DNA of 64,000 bases from Sphingopyxis sp. JAI108 (GTDB lineage Bacteria > Pseudomonadota > Alphaproteobacteria > Sphingomonadales > Sphingomonadaceae). The notes under the pieces are model-generated. The model saw only the letters and a list, made by a program, of their open reading frames with translations. It did not search any database and had not been told where the DNA came from. Each line of letters begins with the position of its first letter. Position 1 is the first letter of the stretch. Of the stretch, positions 41,881-50,395 are shown piece by piece. A program made the translations under genes and the position numbers. Where the stretch lies: assembly GCF_013410105.1 (NCBI RefSeq), contig NZ_JACCCJ010000002.1:62001-126000 (forward strand), read 5' to 3'.

Positions 41881-41999
41881 ATCAGCTTGTGCCCCTGCGA
41901 AGGCAGGGGCCAATCACCGAAGGCACCGTCATCAACAGACGGTGGTGGAAATCGCGACGGCAGGTGATGGGCCCCTGCCTTCGCAGGGGCACGGCTGAT
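41881..41999. repeat. Paired hairpin repeat between ptsN and the DUF1491 gene
   Basis: Two near-identical 30-base arms in opposite orientation (41881-41911 and 41970-41999) enclose about 58 bases. Each arm itself holds the hairpin GCCCCTGC-GAAG-GCAGGGGC or its complement. The arms differ by only a base or two. It has the look of a non-autonomous repetitive extragenic element (paired REP or MITE). Confidence 0.78.
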
Positions 42000-42005
42000 C
42001 TTTTA

Positions 42006-42470
42006 TCAGGCCGCGTCACGCGTTTCGGTGTCGGCGAGCAGCGCATAGAGCGCCTCGTCGTTCTTCGCGCCGCGCAGCCGGTCGGCGATCGCCTCGTTGC
42101 GCAGCATCCGCGACACGCCCGCGAGCGCTTTCAGATGGTCGGCACCGGCGTCGAGCGGCGAGAGCAGGACGAAGAGCAGGTCGACCGGCAGGCCGTCGAC
42201 GGCGTTGAAATCAATCGGCTTGGCGAGTTGCAGGAACAGGCCGCGCACCCCGCCGAGGTCCGCCATCTTGGCGTGCGGAAGCGCGATCCCGCGGCCAAAC
42301 CCGGTCGAGCCCAGACGCTCGCGTTCGAGCAGCGCCTCGCTGACTTCGCCGGCGTCGAGGCCGAGCGAACGGCTGGCGAGATCACCGACAAAGGGGAAAA
42401 GCGCCTTTTTCGAATCGAGCTGAACATGCGCGCGCACGGTCGCCGGATAGAGAAGGGAAGAAAGATTCAT
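42006..42470 (-). CDS. ptsN: PTS IIA-like nitrogen-regulatory protein PtsN
   Basis: PtsN (EIIA-Ntr) is the end acceptor of the nitrogen-related phosphotransferase chain and regulates potassium uptake and other processes. The 154-residue protein has the IIA-Ntr fold with phospho-accepting His66 in GIALPHAKM, and the LLSPLDAGADHLKALAGVSRML motif. ATG 42470 is chosen; the longer frame is not PtsN-like. It lies 150 bases after hpf, the usual rpoN-cluster neighbour; rpoN itself is not beside it. Confidence 0.94.
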   Translation of the reverse strand: MNLSSLLYPATVRAHVQLDSKKALFPFVGDLASRSLGLDAGEVSEALLERERLGSTGFGRGIALPHAKMADLGGVRGLFLQLAKPIDFNAVDGLPVDLLFVLLSPLDAGADHLKALAGVSRMLRNEAIADRLRGAKNDEALYALLADTETRDAA

Positions 42471-42619
42471 CGTCTGGCCAAATCTTGTTAAACGCCGGAC
42501 GCCGCCAGGAACTTGGGCTGGCAAACGGTCGCGGATCTGTCGTGGCAGGCCCCCCGCCATCCCGGCTTCGGGCATCGTTGGGCGCGGCCCTTAAGCCGGA
42601 TGGCGAAGAAAAGCCAGCC

Positions 42620-43192
42620 CTATCGTGGTTCGACCCAGCCGATTGTCCCGTCGTCGCGGCGATAGACCATGTTGTGTGCGCCGGTCTTGCTGTTGACGAA
42701 GAGCAGCGCGTTGGTGTTCCGAAGGTCGAGCATCATCACGGCGTCGGACACGCTGCTGCTGGGGATATCGACGCGCGTTTCGGCGATGATCGCCGGCGCA
42801 TCGCCCGCGTCTTCCTCGCTGCCAGGATCGAACACGGTATAGCCTGCATTGTCCTCGATCTCGTCGACCGTCGGCGACGGCGCGGCGACGCCATTATTGT
42901 GATCCTTCAACCGGCGCATGTAGCGCCTGAGCTGCTTTTCGATGCGTTCGGCCGCCCCCTCGAACGCGACATGCGCGTCCTGCGCCTGGCCATGGCCCTT
43001 GAGCACGAGCCCCTGCATCACATGCGCGACGATGTCGCACTGGAAACTGTCGTGCGGACCTTTCCCGAAGGTCGCATGTGCCCCGATCGCGCGCGAGAAA
43101 TATTTGTCGGCAATCGCGTTCATCCGGTCCGACACATGCGCCTGCAGCGCTTCGCCGGTTTCGATCTGGTGTCCAGAGACGCGGATTTCCAT
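42620..43192 (-). CDS. hpf: Long-form ribosome hibernation promoting factor
   Basis: HPF binds the decoding centre of idle 70S ribosomes; the long form dimerises them to 100S without RMF. The 190-residue protein has the N-terminal HPF/RaiA domain (MEIRVSGHQIETGEALQAHV) and, after a linker, the C-terminal dimerisation domain (AVMMLDLRNTNALLFVNSKTGAHNMVYRRDDGTIGWVEP). Its start ATG 43192 is at the conserved N-terminus. It precedes ptsN. Confidence 0.95.
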   Translation of the reverse strand: MEIRVSGHQIETGEALQAHVSDRMNAIADKYFSRAIGAHATFGKGPHDSFQCDIVAHVMQGLVLKGHGQAQDAHVAFEGAAERIEKQLRRYMRRLKDHNNGVAAPSPTVDEIEDNAGYTVFDPGSEEDAGDAPAIIAETRVDIPSSSVSDAVMMLDLRNTNALLFVNSKTGAHNMVYRRDDGTIGWVEPR

Positions 43193-43236
43193 TTTTCTTC
43201 TCCTTCTTGGCCGGTGCGACGACAATGGGAGAGTCG

Positions 43237-43944
43237 TTACACCGTATCGAGCCACAGCGGCTGGTTCAGCCCTGCGACAAATTCGGCGTGCCGCGCGAGT
43301 TCGGCGGCCGACGCCATATGGGGACGGGGTTCGCGAAAGGGGCGGCCGGGACCGCGCGATGCCGCGGGCGAGGGGAGGTCGATCGACCCCGATACCGCCG
43401 AAGCGGCTCCGAGGCCGAGGCCGAGGCCGATCTGCCGGCCGCCGGTCATTTCGATATAGAGATGGGCGAGCAGCTCGGCGTCGAGCAGCGCGCCATGCTT
43501 GACGCGGTGGCTGCGGTCGATGCCGTAGCGCGTACAGAGCGCATCGAGGCTGTGCTTGGCGCCCGGGTGGAGCTTGCGCGCCATCTGCACCGTGCAGCAC
43601 ATGCGCGCCATGTCGAGCGCGGGCCGGCCGGCGCGCGCCAGCTCGGCGTTGACGAATCCGAAGTCGAACGCGGCATTGTGCGCGACGAGCGGCGCATCGC
43701 CGAGAAATTCGAGCAGTTCGTCGACGCGCGTCGCAAAGAGCGGCTTGTCCGAAAGGAATTGGATTGACAGCCCGTGCACCGCTTCGGCCGCGGCGGGCAT
43801 ATCGCGCTCGGGATTGAAATAGGCGTGGAAGGTGACGCCGGTTTCACGGCGGCCGATCAACTCGACACATCCGATTTCGACCAGCCTGTCCCCGCTTCTG
43901 GGATCGAAACCCGTGGTTTCGGTATCGAAAATAATCTCGCGCAT
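43237..43944 (-). CDS. dnaQ: DNA polymerase III epsilon subunit
   Basis: DnaQ is the 3'-5' proofreading exonuclease of the replicative polymerase. The 235-residue protein has ExoI IIFDTETTG (Asp7, Glu9), ExoII LVAHNAAFDFGF, and ExoIII HGALLDAELLAHLYIEM. It is of normal length and has the usual C-terminal tail. It is the outermost gene of the dnaQ-coaE-aroE-maf-ppsR set that flanks the Caulobacter origin. Confidence 0.96.
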   Translation of the reverse strand: MREIIFDTETTGFDPRSGDRLVEIGCVELIGRRETGVTFHAYFNPERDMPAAAEAVHGLSIQFLSDKPLFATRVDELLEFLGDAPLVAHNAAFDFGFVNAELARAGRPALDMARMCCTVQMARKLHPGAKHSLDALCTRYGIDRSHRVKHGALLDAELLAHLYIEMTGGRQIGLGLGLGAASAVSGSIDLPSPAASRGPGRPFREPRPHMASAAELARHAEFVAGLNQPLWLDTV

Positions 43945-43963
43945 CGAAGGTTCAATCTGGACC

Positions 43964-44587
43964 CTATCGGGCGTGGAAACAAGAGGTGATGAAACGAATT
44001 TGGCGGTGCGTCTCGCTTTTGGGGCGGCCCGTTTCGATGATGAAATCGGCGCGCGACCGCTTGACCCGGTCGGGAACCTGCAGACGGCGGATCGCCTTCA
44101 ATTTCGCCGTCGTCATGCCGGGGCGCCGCATCACGCGTTTGCGCTGCATCCACGCGGGCGCCGAAACGACCGCGATCGCGCCGACCTTGCGCCAGCCGCC
44201 CTTTTCGAAGAGCAGGGGGATGTCGAGCACGACGAAATCGCGCGCGCGGTGGCGCGCGAGAAAGCGTTTCTGGGCCTTGCCGACCGCCGGATGGACGATC
44301 GCTTCGAGCGCGGCGAGTTCATGGGTATTGCCGATCACGCGCGCGCCGAGTTTCTGCCGGTCGACGCCGTTCGGGCCCGTGGTGCCGGGAAAACGCGCCT
44401 CGATCGCGGCGACGAGCGCGCCGCCGGGGCCTTGCAGCCGGTGCACTTCGGCATCGGCGTCGAAGACGGGGGCGCCCTCACGCTCGAACATCGCCGCCGC
44501 GGTCGATTTGCCCATGCCGATCGAGCCGGTGAGCCCGAGAATGAACGGTCGGCGGAGTCGCGAGCCGGGGCGCGGGCGGTGGGTCAC
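43964..44587 (-). CDS. coaE: Dephospho-CoA kinase
   Basis: CoaE phosphorylates the ribose of dephospho-CoA, the last step of coenzyme A synthesis. The 207-residue protein has the P-loop GSIGMGKS at 21-28, DADAEVHRLQGPGG, HPAVGKAQKRFL, and DIPLLFEKG. I chose GTG 44587, four bases after the aroE stop; no other start stands between it and the P-loop strand. The N-terminus has an unusual short basic stretch (THRPRPGSRLRRP). Confidence 0.93.
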   Translation of the reverse strand: MTHRPRPGSRLRRPFILGLTGSIGMGKSTAAAMFEREGAPVFDADAEVHRLQGPGGALVAAIEARFPGTTGPNGVDRQKLGARVIGNTHELAALEAIVHPAVGKAQKRFLARHRARDFVVLDIPLLFEKGGWRKVGAIAVVSAPAWMQRKRVMRRPGMTTAKLKAIRRLQVPDRVKRSRADFIIETGRPKSETHRQIRFITSCFHAR

Positions 44588-44591
44588 GCGA

Positions 44592-45407
44592 TTATCCGGC
44601 CACCAGCAGCGCGCGTAATTCCTCGTCACGGCCCTCGGGCGGGGTGGCGCCGAAGAAGAGTTCAAAGGCGAGCGCAGCCTGGCCGATCAGCATGTCGAGC
44701 CCGTCGACGGTGTCGAGGCCGCGCGCCGCCGCGGCTTTGAGGAGCCTCGTCTGGAGCGGCGAATAGACGAGGTCGTAGACGATCGCGTCGTCGGGGAGCG
44801 GCGACAGGTCGAGATCGAGCGGCGGCTGGCCCGCCATGCCGAGGCTGCTCGAATTGACGAGCAGAGATACGGGGGGAAGCTGTGCATCGAGCGCCACGAC
44901 ATCGCCCCTGAGCCCGAAGGTCGCAAGCAGGCCCATCGCTTTCAATGGACTGCGGTTGAGGATGGTGACGGAGCCGACGTTCGCGCGGGCCAGCGCAAAC
45001 AGCACCGCGCGCGCCGCGCCGCCGGCGCCGACCACCGCGACGGGGGCGCCCTCGAGATCGAGTTCGGCGAGCGGCGAATAAAAGCCGGCGGCGTCGGTGT
45101 TGGTGCCGATCAGCGCACCGTCGGGCTGGCGGACGATGGTGTTCATCGCGCCGATCGTGCCGCGAATGTCGCCGGGGTCGTCGACAAGACCCATCACTGC
45201 GGCCTTGTGCGGCATGGTGACGTTGCAGCCGCGCCAGTCGGGATCAATGCGCCGCTCGGCGATATAGGCGGCGAGCTCTTCGGATTTCACATGCGCGCGG
45301 CGGTAATCGCCCGGCAGCCCGAGCGCGTCGAGCCAGAAGCCGTGGATCAGTGGCGATTTGGACTGGGCGATCGGGTCGCCGATGACTTCTGCGAAAGGCG
45401 TGCTCAT
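44592..45407 (-). CDS. aroE: Shikimate dehydrogenase
   Basis: AroE reduces 3-dehydroshikimate with NADPH in aromatic amino acid synthesis. The 271-residue protein has the substrate-binding DPIAQSKSPLIH and the NVTMPHK catalytic-lysine motif (both conserved) and the glycine-rich NADP loop VVGAGGAARAVLFAL with NRSPLK. The last helix ends QAALAFELFFGATP. ATG 45407 overlaps the maf stop (ATGA). Confidence 0.96.
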   Translation of the reverse strand: MSTPFAEVIGDPIAQSKSPLIHGFWLDALGLPGDYRRAHVKSEELAAYIAERRIDPDWRGCNVTMPHKAAVMGLVDDPGDIRGTIGAMNTIVRQPDGALIGTNTDAAGFYSPLAELDLEGAPVAVVGAGGAARAVLFALARANVGSVTILNRSPLKAMGLLATFGLRGDVVALDAQLPPVSLLVNSSSLGMAGQPPLDLDLSPLPDDAIVYDLVYSPLQTRLLKAAAARGLDTVDGLDMLIGQAALAFELFFGATPPEGRDEELRALLVAG

Positions 45408-46000
45408 TGCGGCGCCAATCCGGTGGTGCGCAGCCACGCCAGCAGGGGCAGCATCGGCATGCCGATGATCGTCCAGGGATCGCCCTCGACCTTTTCAAAC
45501 AATTGCACGCCCGCTCCCTCGATTTCGTAACAGCCGACGGTCCAGCGGATGCTGTCCCAGTTTTGCGCGACATAGTGGGCGATGAAGGCGTCCGACAAGG
45601 GGCGCATCCACAGCTTCGCCTCACCGATCGCGCGCCATACCGGCGCGCCATCGCGCGCGGCGACCGCGGCGCTGAACAGGCGGTGGCGCGCGCCCGCCAT
45701 GCGGCGGAGATGCTCGGCCGCCTCTTCGGGCGTGGCGGGTTTCGAGAGCATCGCGCCATCGTCGAGCGCAAGCGTGGAGTCGGCACCGAGCACGGTGACC
45801 CCGGGAAGGCGCGACGAGATTTTGACGGCTTTCGCCTCGGCGAGCGCGTCGGCGATGTTGCGCGGAGTCTGACCGGCCGCAAGGAGCGAAGCGGTCAGTG
45901 CCTCCTCGTCGACATGCGCGGCGCTTGTTTCAAAATCGAGGCCGGCGGCGCGGAGCATCGCGGCGCGGCCGCTGCTTTGCGAGGCGAGGAGCAAGGTCAT
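45404..46000 (-). CDS. maf: Maf-type nucleotide pyrophosphatase
   Basis: Maf/YceF enzymes hydrolyse non-canonical or methylated nucleoside triphosphates and some arrest division. The 198-residue protein has LASQSSGRAAMLRAAGL, the ADALAEAKA region, LGADSTLALDDG and RWTVGCYEIEGAGVQLFEKVEGD. The last block has the glutamate-rich form seen in this branch. It is coupled to ppsR and aroE by 4-base overlaps. Confidence 0.94.
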   Translation of the reverse strand: MTLLLASQSSGRAAMLRAAGLDFETSAAHVDEEALTASLLAAGQTPRNIADALAEAKAVKISSRLPGVTVLGADSTLALDDGAMLSKPATPEEAAEHLRRMAGARHRLFSAAVAARDGAPVWRAIGEAKLWMRPLSDAFIAHYVAQNWDSIRWTVGCYEIEGAGVQLFEKVEGDPWTIIGMPMLPLLAWLRTTGLAPQ

Positions 46001-46812
46001 GCTGCGGCGGAGCGGTCTTCGACGAGCTTGATCACGGCGGCGGCGGTTTCCTCGATCGAGCGGCGCGTCACGTCGATCACCGGCCAGCCGTTGTCGGCGA
46101 ACATCCGCCGCGCATAAGCGAGCTCGGCCTTGACGCGTTCGTCGTCGACATAAGAGGTTTCGGGCGCCTGATTCAAGGAAAGCAGCCGGTTGCGGCGAAC
46201 CTGAACGAGCCGGTCGAGCCCGGTCGTCAGCCCGACGATCATCGGGCGCTTCAGATTGAACAGCGCGTTCGGCGGCGGCGATTCGGGGACGATCGGGATG
46301 TTCGCGGTCTTGAAGCCGCGATTGGCGAGATAGATACTCGTCGGCGTTTTCGAGGTGCGCGACACGCCCGCGAGGACGATGTCGGCCTGTTCCCAATTTT
46401 CCCAGCCGATGCCGTCGTCGTGAGCGACGGTGAACTGAATCGCCTCGACGCGCGCAAAATAGGCGGCGTCGAGGACATGCTGGCGGCCGGGACGCGCCTT
46501 TGCTTCCTGCCCGAGCATCCGCGACAGCGCGTCGGTCACCGCGTCGAGCGCGGCGACGGTGGGAAGAGCGTGCGCGCTCGCGCGACGTTCGAGGCTGGCG
46601 CGCAGCTCACCGTTGACGAGGGTGAAGAGGATCATGCCGGGACTCGCCTGCACCTCGGCCATGATCCGGTCGAGATGCGATTCCGACCGCACCATCGGCC
46701 AGAAATGGCGCACGACCTCGACATCGTCGAACTGCGCGATCGCCGCCTTCGCGATATTTTCGAGCGTCTCGCCCGTGGAATCGGATATGAGGTGGAGGTG
46801 AAGCCGGCCCAT
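45997..46812 (-). CDS. ppsR: Pyruvate, phosphate dikinase regulatory protein (DUF299)
   Basis: This kinase/pyrophosphorylase switches PPDK or PEP synthase on and off by threonine phosphorylation. The 271-residue protein has the LHLISDSTGETLENIAKA start and the P-loop-like GVSRTSKT at 149-156, followed by SIYLANRGFKTANIPIVP. The ATG at 46812 is at the conserved N-terminus. This is the homologue of RP001, the gene beside the replication origin in Caulobacter and Rickettsia. Confidence 0.95.
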   Translation of the reverse strand: MGRLHLHLISDSTGETLENIAKAAIAQFDDVEVVRHFWPMVRSESHLDRIMAEVQASPGMILFTLVNGELRASLERRASAHALPTVAALDAVTDALSRMLGQEAKARPGRQHVLDAAYFARVEAIQFTVAHDDGIGWENWEQADIVLAGVSRTSKTPTSIYLANRGFKTANIPIVPESPPPNALFNLKRPMIVGLTTGLDRLVQVRRNRLLSLNQAPETSYVDDERVKAELAYARRMFADNGWPVIDVTRRSIEETAAAVIKLVEDRSAAA

Positions 46813-47160
46813 CGCGCCACCATGGCGGGAATCGGCGAAAAAAGGCAATGCCGGATCAGGCCCGCGCCGACGAAAAACGCCCTGTGGACAAGTTTGGCAT
46901 AAGCGCAGGGACGGATTGGGCAGGAAAGATTCGTCCCCCGCCGTGTCGATTCCGCTCCACCGCTTATCCACACGGGATGAATCTTATCCACAGGCTGTGA
47001 ATTAGGGGGAAAGCCTGGTGCGACTCTGCCTGCTGGCTTGCCGTCACGGGAGTCAAGCTGTTGGCAAAAGGGGCGCTCCGGCCTAAAGCCGCCTTGTCCG
47101 CCGACCAACAAACCACCACAATTATATTTAAATATATATGAAGAGAGAAAGAAGGGCCGC
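46813..47160. other. Putative chromosomal replication origin (oriC)
   Basis: The 348-base non-coding segment between divergent ppsR and hemE carries two perfect DnaA boxes TTATCCACA at 46964-46972 and 46984-46992 (same strand, 20 bases start to start). Two boxes with one mismatch lie on the opposite strand: TGTGGACAA at 46883-46891 and TGTGAATTA at 46996-47004. An AT-only tract at 47121-47139 is the candidate unwinding element. The neighbours match the Caulobacter origin. No pair of CtrA sites (TTAA-N7-TTAA) was found. Confidence 0.82.
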
Positions 47161-48189
47161 GTGAAGGCGTCACCGAAGAGCTTGCTCGCCACGCTGCGCG
47201 GAGTGCAGCAAGAGCGCCCGCCGCTATGGCTGATGCGCCAGGCGGGACGCTATCTGCCCGAATATCGCGCGCTTCGGGAAACCAAAGGCGGTTTCCTCGA
47301 GCTTTGCTATGATCCCGAGGCCGCGGCCGAAGTGACGTTGCAGCCGATCCGCCGCTTCGGTTTCGACGGATCGATCCTCTTTTCCGACATTCTCGTCATC
47401 CCGCACGCGCTCGGCCAGCATCTGTGGTTCGAGGCGGGCGAGGGGCCGCGGCTCGCGCCGCCGCTCGTCGATGGCGCATTGGCGTCGCTCGAAGCGGCAC
47501 CGCAGCGGCTCGACCCCATCTATGCGACTGTCGTACGCGTTGCAGCATCGCTACCGCCCGAGACGACCTTCCTCGGCTTTGCAGGAAGCCCCTGGACGGT
47601 CGCGACCTATATGGTGGCGGGGCAGGGGTCGAAGGACCAGGCGCTGGCGCGGCGCATGGCTTTCGGCGATCCGGCTGCCTTTCAGGCGATCGTCGATGCG
47701 ATCATCGACCTCAGCGTCACCTATTTGTCGGGGCAGATCGAAAATGGCGTCGACGCCGTGCAATTGTTCGACAGCTGGGCCGGGAGCCTGTCCCCCGCAC
47801 AATATGAGCAATGGGTGATCGCGCCCAATGCCGAGATCGTGCGGCGATTGAAGGCGCTTCACCCCGATACGCCGGTAATCGGCTTTCCAAAGGGCGCGGG
47901 CGGCAAGCTTCGCGCCTATGCCGACGAGACCGGGATCGATGCGATAGGACTCGACGAGACGGTCGACCCGGCATGGGCCGATGCCGCCTTGCCGTCACAT
48001 CTGCCGGTGCAGGGCAATCTCGATCCGCTCGCGCTCGTCGCCGGGGGCGAGGCGCTCGATACGGCGATCGACCGCATCCTTGCGGCTTTCCCGTCGCGTC
48101 CCCATATCTTCAATCTCGGCCATGGCATCGTGCCCGACACGCCGATCGCGCATGTCGAACATCTCATCAAACGCGTTCGCGGCGGATAA
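47161..48189 (+). CDS. hemE: Uroporphyrinogen decarboxylase
   Basis: HemE turns uroporphyrinogen III into coproporphyrinogen III in heme synthesis. The 342-residue protein has RQAGRYLPEYR at residues 26-36 and GFAGSPWTVATYMVAGQG, both diagnostic, plus the conserved LFSDILVIPHALG. I chose GTG 47161 because GAAGG lies about six bases upstream; the frame is open further back through the AT-rich origin tract. Its promoter must lie inside the origin segment, as in Caulobacter. Confidence 0.96.
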   Translation: MKASPKSLLATLRGVQQERPPLWLMRQAGRYLPEYRALRETKGGFLELCYDPEAAAEVTLQPIRRFGFDGSILFSDILVIPHALGQHLWFEAGEGPRLAPPLVDGALASLEAAPQRLDPIYATVVRVAASLPPETTFLGFAGSPWTVATYMVAGQGSKDQALARRMAFGDPAAFQAIVDAIIDLSVTYLSGQIENGVDAVQLFDSWAGSLSPAQYEQWVIAPNAEIVRRLKALHPDTPVIGFPKGAGGKLRAYADETGIDAIGLDETVDPAWADAALPSHLPVQGNLDPLALVAGGEALDTAIDRILAAFPSRPHIFNLGHGIVPDTPIAHVEHLIKRVRGG

Positions 48190-48192
48190 TCT

Positions 48193-48639
48193 ATGGAACT
48201 GGCTGGTTTTCTGGGGGCGACGATGCTTTGGGTCAAAGCCGCGCATATTATTTTCGTGATCTTCCTGATGGCCGGCCTCTTCATGATGCCGCGCTTTTTC
48301 GTTTATCACCACCAGGCGCCGGTCGGATCCGACGAGGACAGGACGTGGATCGAGCGCGAGGATCGGCTGCGGCGGATCATCCTGAACCCGTCGCTGATCA
48401 TCGTCTGGATTTTCGGGCTGATGCTCGCCTTCAACGGCGATTATTGGCGCGAGGGCTGGTTCATCGCCAAATTGCTGCTCGTGGTCGGGCTGTCGGGCTA
48501 TCACGGCTGGATGATCGGCTATTTCAAGAAGCTGAAGAAGGGCGAGCGTCCGCTCACCGAAAAACAGCTGCGCATGCTCAACGAGGTTCCCGGCATCGCC
48601 GCGGCGATCATCGTCATCCTCGTCGTCGTCCGCCCGTAG
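48193..48639 (+). CDS. hemJ: Protoporphyrinogen oxidase HemJ
   Basis: HemJ is the membrane protoporphyrinogen IX oxidase of many Gram-negatives without HemY or HemG. The 148-residue protein has four predicted membrane helices, a conserved His in the first (LWVKAAHIIFVIFLMAGLFMMPRFFVYH), and the GYHGWMIGYFKKLKKGE loop. It starts three bases after hemE, which supports a shared operon for heme synthesis. Confidence 0.94.
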   Translation: MELAGFLGATMLWVKAAHIIFVIFLMAGLFMMPRFFVYHHQAPVGSDEDRTWIEREDRLRRIILNPSLIIVWIFGLMLAFNGDYWREGWFIAKLLLVVGLSGYHGWMIGYFKKLKKGERPLTEKQLRMLNEVPGIAAAIIVILVVVRP

Positions 48640-48835
48640 AATCCGCGCCTCCAGACGCAGCCCGATTGACTTGGACCCGGCCCGGATATAGGGGCCGATC
48701 AACCCCGCTTCATGTGGGCGGCGCGTCCCCGCGCCGACGCTATCTTTAACGGTCGTCCCACGGCCGGATAGGGCACCCCAGCGGTGCAACGAATTCGTTT
48801 CATTTCTCCCTGATTTTCTACCCGGAATCCATCCC
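48640..48835 (+). promoter_or_regulatory. rho leader region
   Basis: This roughly 200-base gap precedes rho. TTGACT at 48666 and TATAGG at 48687 resemble a sigma-70 promoter but are only 15 bases apart. A leader of at least 140 bases would follow, suited to the autoregulation by Rho-dependent attenuation known in E. coli; that is inference. Confidence 0.35.
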
Positions 48836-50092
48836 ATGCATCTCAAAGAACTCAAGACCAAAGCGCCCGCCCAGCTTGTCGAAATGGCGGAAGAACTGGG
48901 CGTCGAAGGCGCATCGACGCTGCGCAAGCAGGACCTGATGTTCTCGATCCTCAAGGAACTCGCCGAAGAGGGCGAGGAAATCATTGGATCTGGGACGATC
49001 GAGGTTCTCCCCGACTCGTTCGGTTTCCTGCGCTCGTCGGACGCGAACTATCTCGCGGGTCCCGATGACATCTATGTTTCGCCGAACCAGGTCCGCAAAT
49101 ATGGCCTGCGCACCGGCGACACGGTCGAGGGCGAGATTCGCGCGCCGCGCGACGGCGAACGCTATTTCGCGCTGACCAAGCTGATCAAGGTCAATTTCGA
49201 CGATCCCGAGGCGGTGCGTCACCGCGTCAATTTCGACAATCTCACGCCGCTCTATCCGAACCAGAAGCTGTCGCTGGATACCGTCGACCCGACCGTCAAG
49301 GACAAGTCGGCGCGCGTCATCGACCTCGTCAGCCCGCAGGGCAAGGGCCAGCGCGCGCTGATCGTCGCGCCGCCGCGCACGGGTAAGACGGTGCTGCTGC
49401 AGAATATCGCCAAGGCGATCACCGACAATCATCCCGAGGTCTATCTGATCGTCCTCCTCGTCGACGAACGGCCCGAGGAAGTCACCGACATGCAGCGCAG
49501 CGTGAAGGGCGAGGTTGTCTCCTCGACCTTTGACGAACCCGCGACGCGCCACGTCCAGGTCGCTGAAATGGTGATCGAAAAGGCCAAGCGCCTCGTCGAG
49601 CACAAGAAGGATGTCGTCATCCTGCTCGATTCGATCACGCGCCTCGGCCGCGCCTACAACACCGTCGTTCCCTCGTCGGGCAAGGTGCTGACCGGCGGTG
49701 TCGATGCGAACGCGCTGCAACGCCCGAAGCGCTTCTTCGGCGCCGCGCGTAACATCGAAGAAGGCGGTTCGCTGTCGATCATCGCGACCGCGCTGATCGA
49801 TACCGGCAGCCGCATGGACGAGGTCATCTTCGAAGAATTCAAGGGCACGGGTAACTCCGAAATCGTGCTCGACCGCAAGGTCGCCGACAAGCGCATCTTC
49901 CCGTCGCTCGACGTCGGCAAGTCGGGCACCCGCAAGGAAGAATTGCTCGTCGAAAAGGACAAGCTGTCGAAAATGTGGGTGCTGCGCCGCATCCTCATGC
50001 AGATGGGCACCATCGACGCGATGGAATTCCTGCTCGACAAGATCAAGGATTCGAAGACCAACGAGGATTTCTTCGACAGCATGAACCAATAA
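48836..50092 (+). CDS. rho: Transcription termination factor Rho
   Basis: Rho is the hexameric RNA helicase that ends many transcripts. The 418-residue protein has the helical N-terminal domain, the RNA-binding cold-shock-like fold (DSFGFLRS and [18 protein letters not shown]), and the ATPase core with Walker A at APPRTGKT (Lys184). The Q- and R-loops ([19 protein letters not shown]) and [21 protein letters not shown] follow. It is of normal length with no insertion domain. Confidence 0.98.
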   Translation: MHLKELKTKAPAQLVEMAEELGVEGASTLRKQDLMFSILKELAEEGEEIIGSGTIEVLPDSFGFLRSSDANYLAGPDDIYVSPNQVRKYGLRTGDTVEGEIRAPRDGERYFALTKLIKVNFDDPEAVRHRVNFDNLTPLYPNQKLSLDTVDPTVKDKSARVIDLVSPQGKGQRALIVAPPRTGKTVLLQNIAKAITDNHPEVYLIVLLVDERPEEVTDMQRSVKGEVVSSTFDEPATRHVQVAEMVIEKAKRLVEHKKDVVILLDSITRLGRAYNTVVPSSGKVLTGGVDANALQRPKRFFGAARNIEEGGSLSIIATALIDTGSRMDEVIFEEFKGTGNSEIVLDRKVADKRIFPSLDVGKSGTRKEELLVEKDKLSKMWVLRRILMQMGTIDAMEFLLDKIKDSKTNEDFFDSMNQ

Positions 50093-50101
50093 GCCAGCGC
50101 C

Positions 50102-50395
50102 ATGGCTATCCTCGAACACGCCTTGCTACCCGTCAGGGCGGGCGGCGAAGAGGCGTTCGAGGCGGCCATGGTCCAAGCCAGACCGCTGATCGAAGCCTCA
50201 CCGGGCTTTATTTTCCTCGAAATTTTCCGCCCGACGGCAACCGGACAGCCCTATCTGCTTTTGGTAAAGTGGAGGTCGATTGCGGATCACCGCGACGGCT
50301 TCCGGCAATCGGATCGCTATCGGCAGTGGCGGGCGTTGCTGCATCGCTTTTATGACCCTATGCCAGAGGTCAGCTATTTCGGAGAGCCGCTGTGA
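50102..50395 (+). CDS. Antibiotic biosynthesis monooxygenase-fold protein
   Basis: The 97-residue protein has the dimeric alpha/beta ABM fold: AILEHALLPVRAGGEEAFEAAMVQARPLIEASPGFIFLEIFRP, then a YLLLVKWRSIADHRDGFRQSDRYRQW segment. Such proteins include quinol monooxygenases and heme-degrading IsdG-like enzymes; the key residues do not settle which. It starts nine bases after rho and its TGA overlaps the GTG of the TerC-like gene. Confidence 0.82.
   Translation: MAILEHALLPVRAGGEEAFEAAMVQARPLIEASPGFIFLEIFRPTATGQPYLLLVKWRSIADHRDGFRQSDRYRQWRALLHRFYDPMPEVSYFGEPL

Noticed and set aside
46813..47160. CtrA binding sites in the putative origin
   Set aside because: Only one TTAA occurs (47128-47131) and there is no TTAA-N7-TTAA pair, so a Caulobacter-style CtrA block cannot be claimed.
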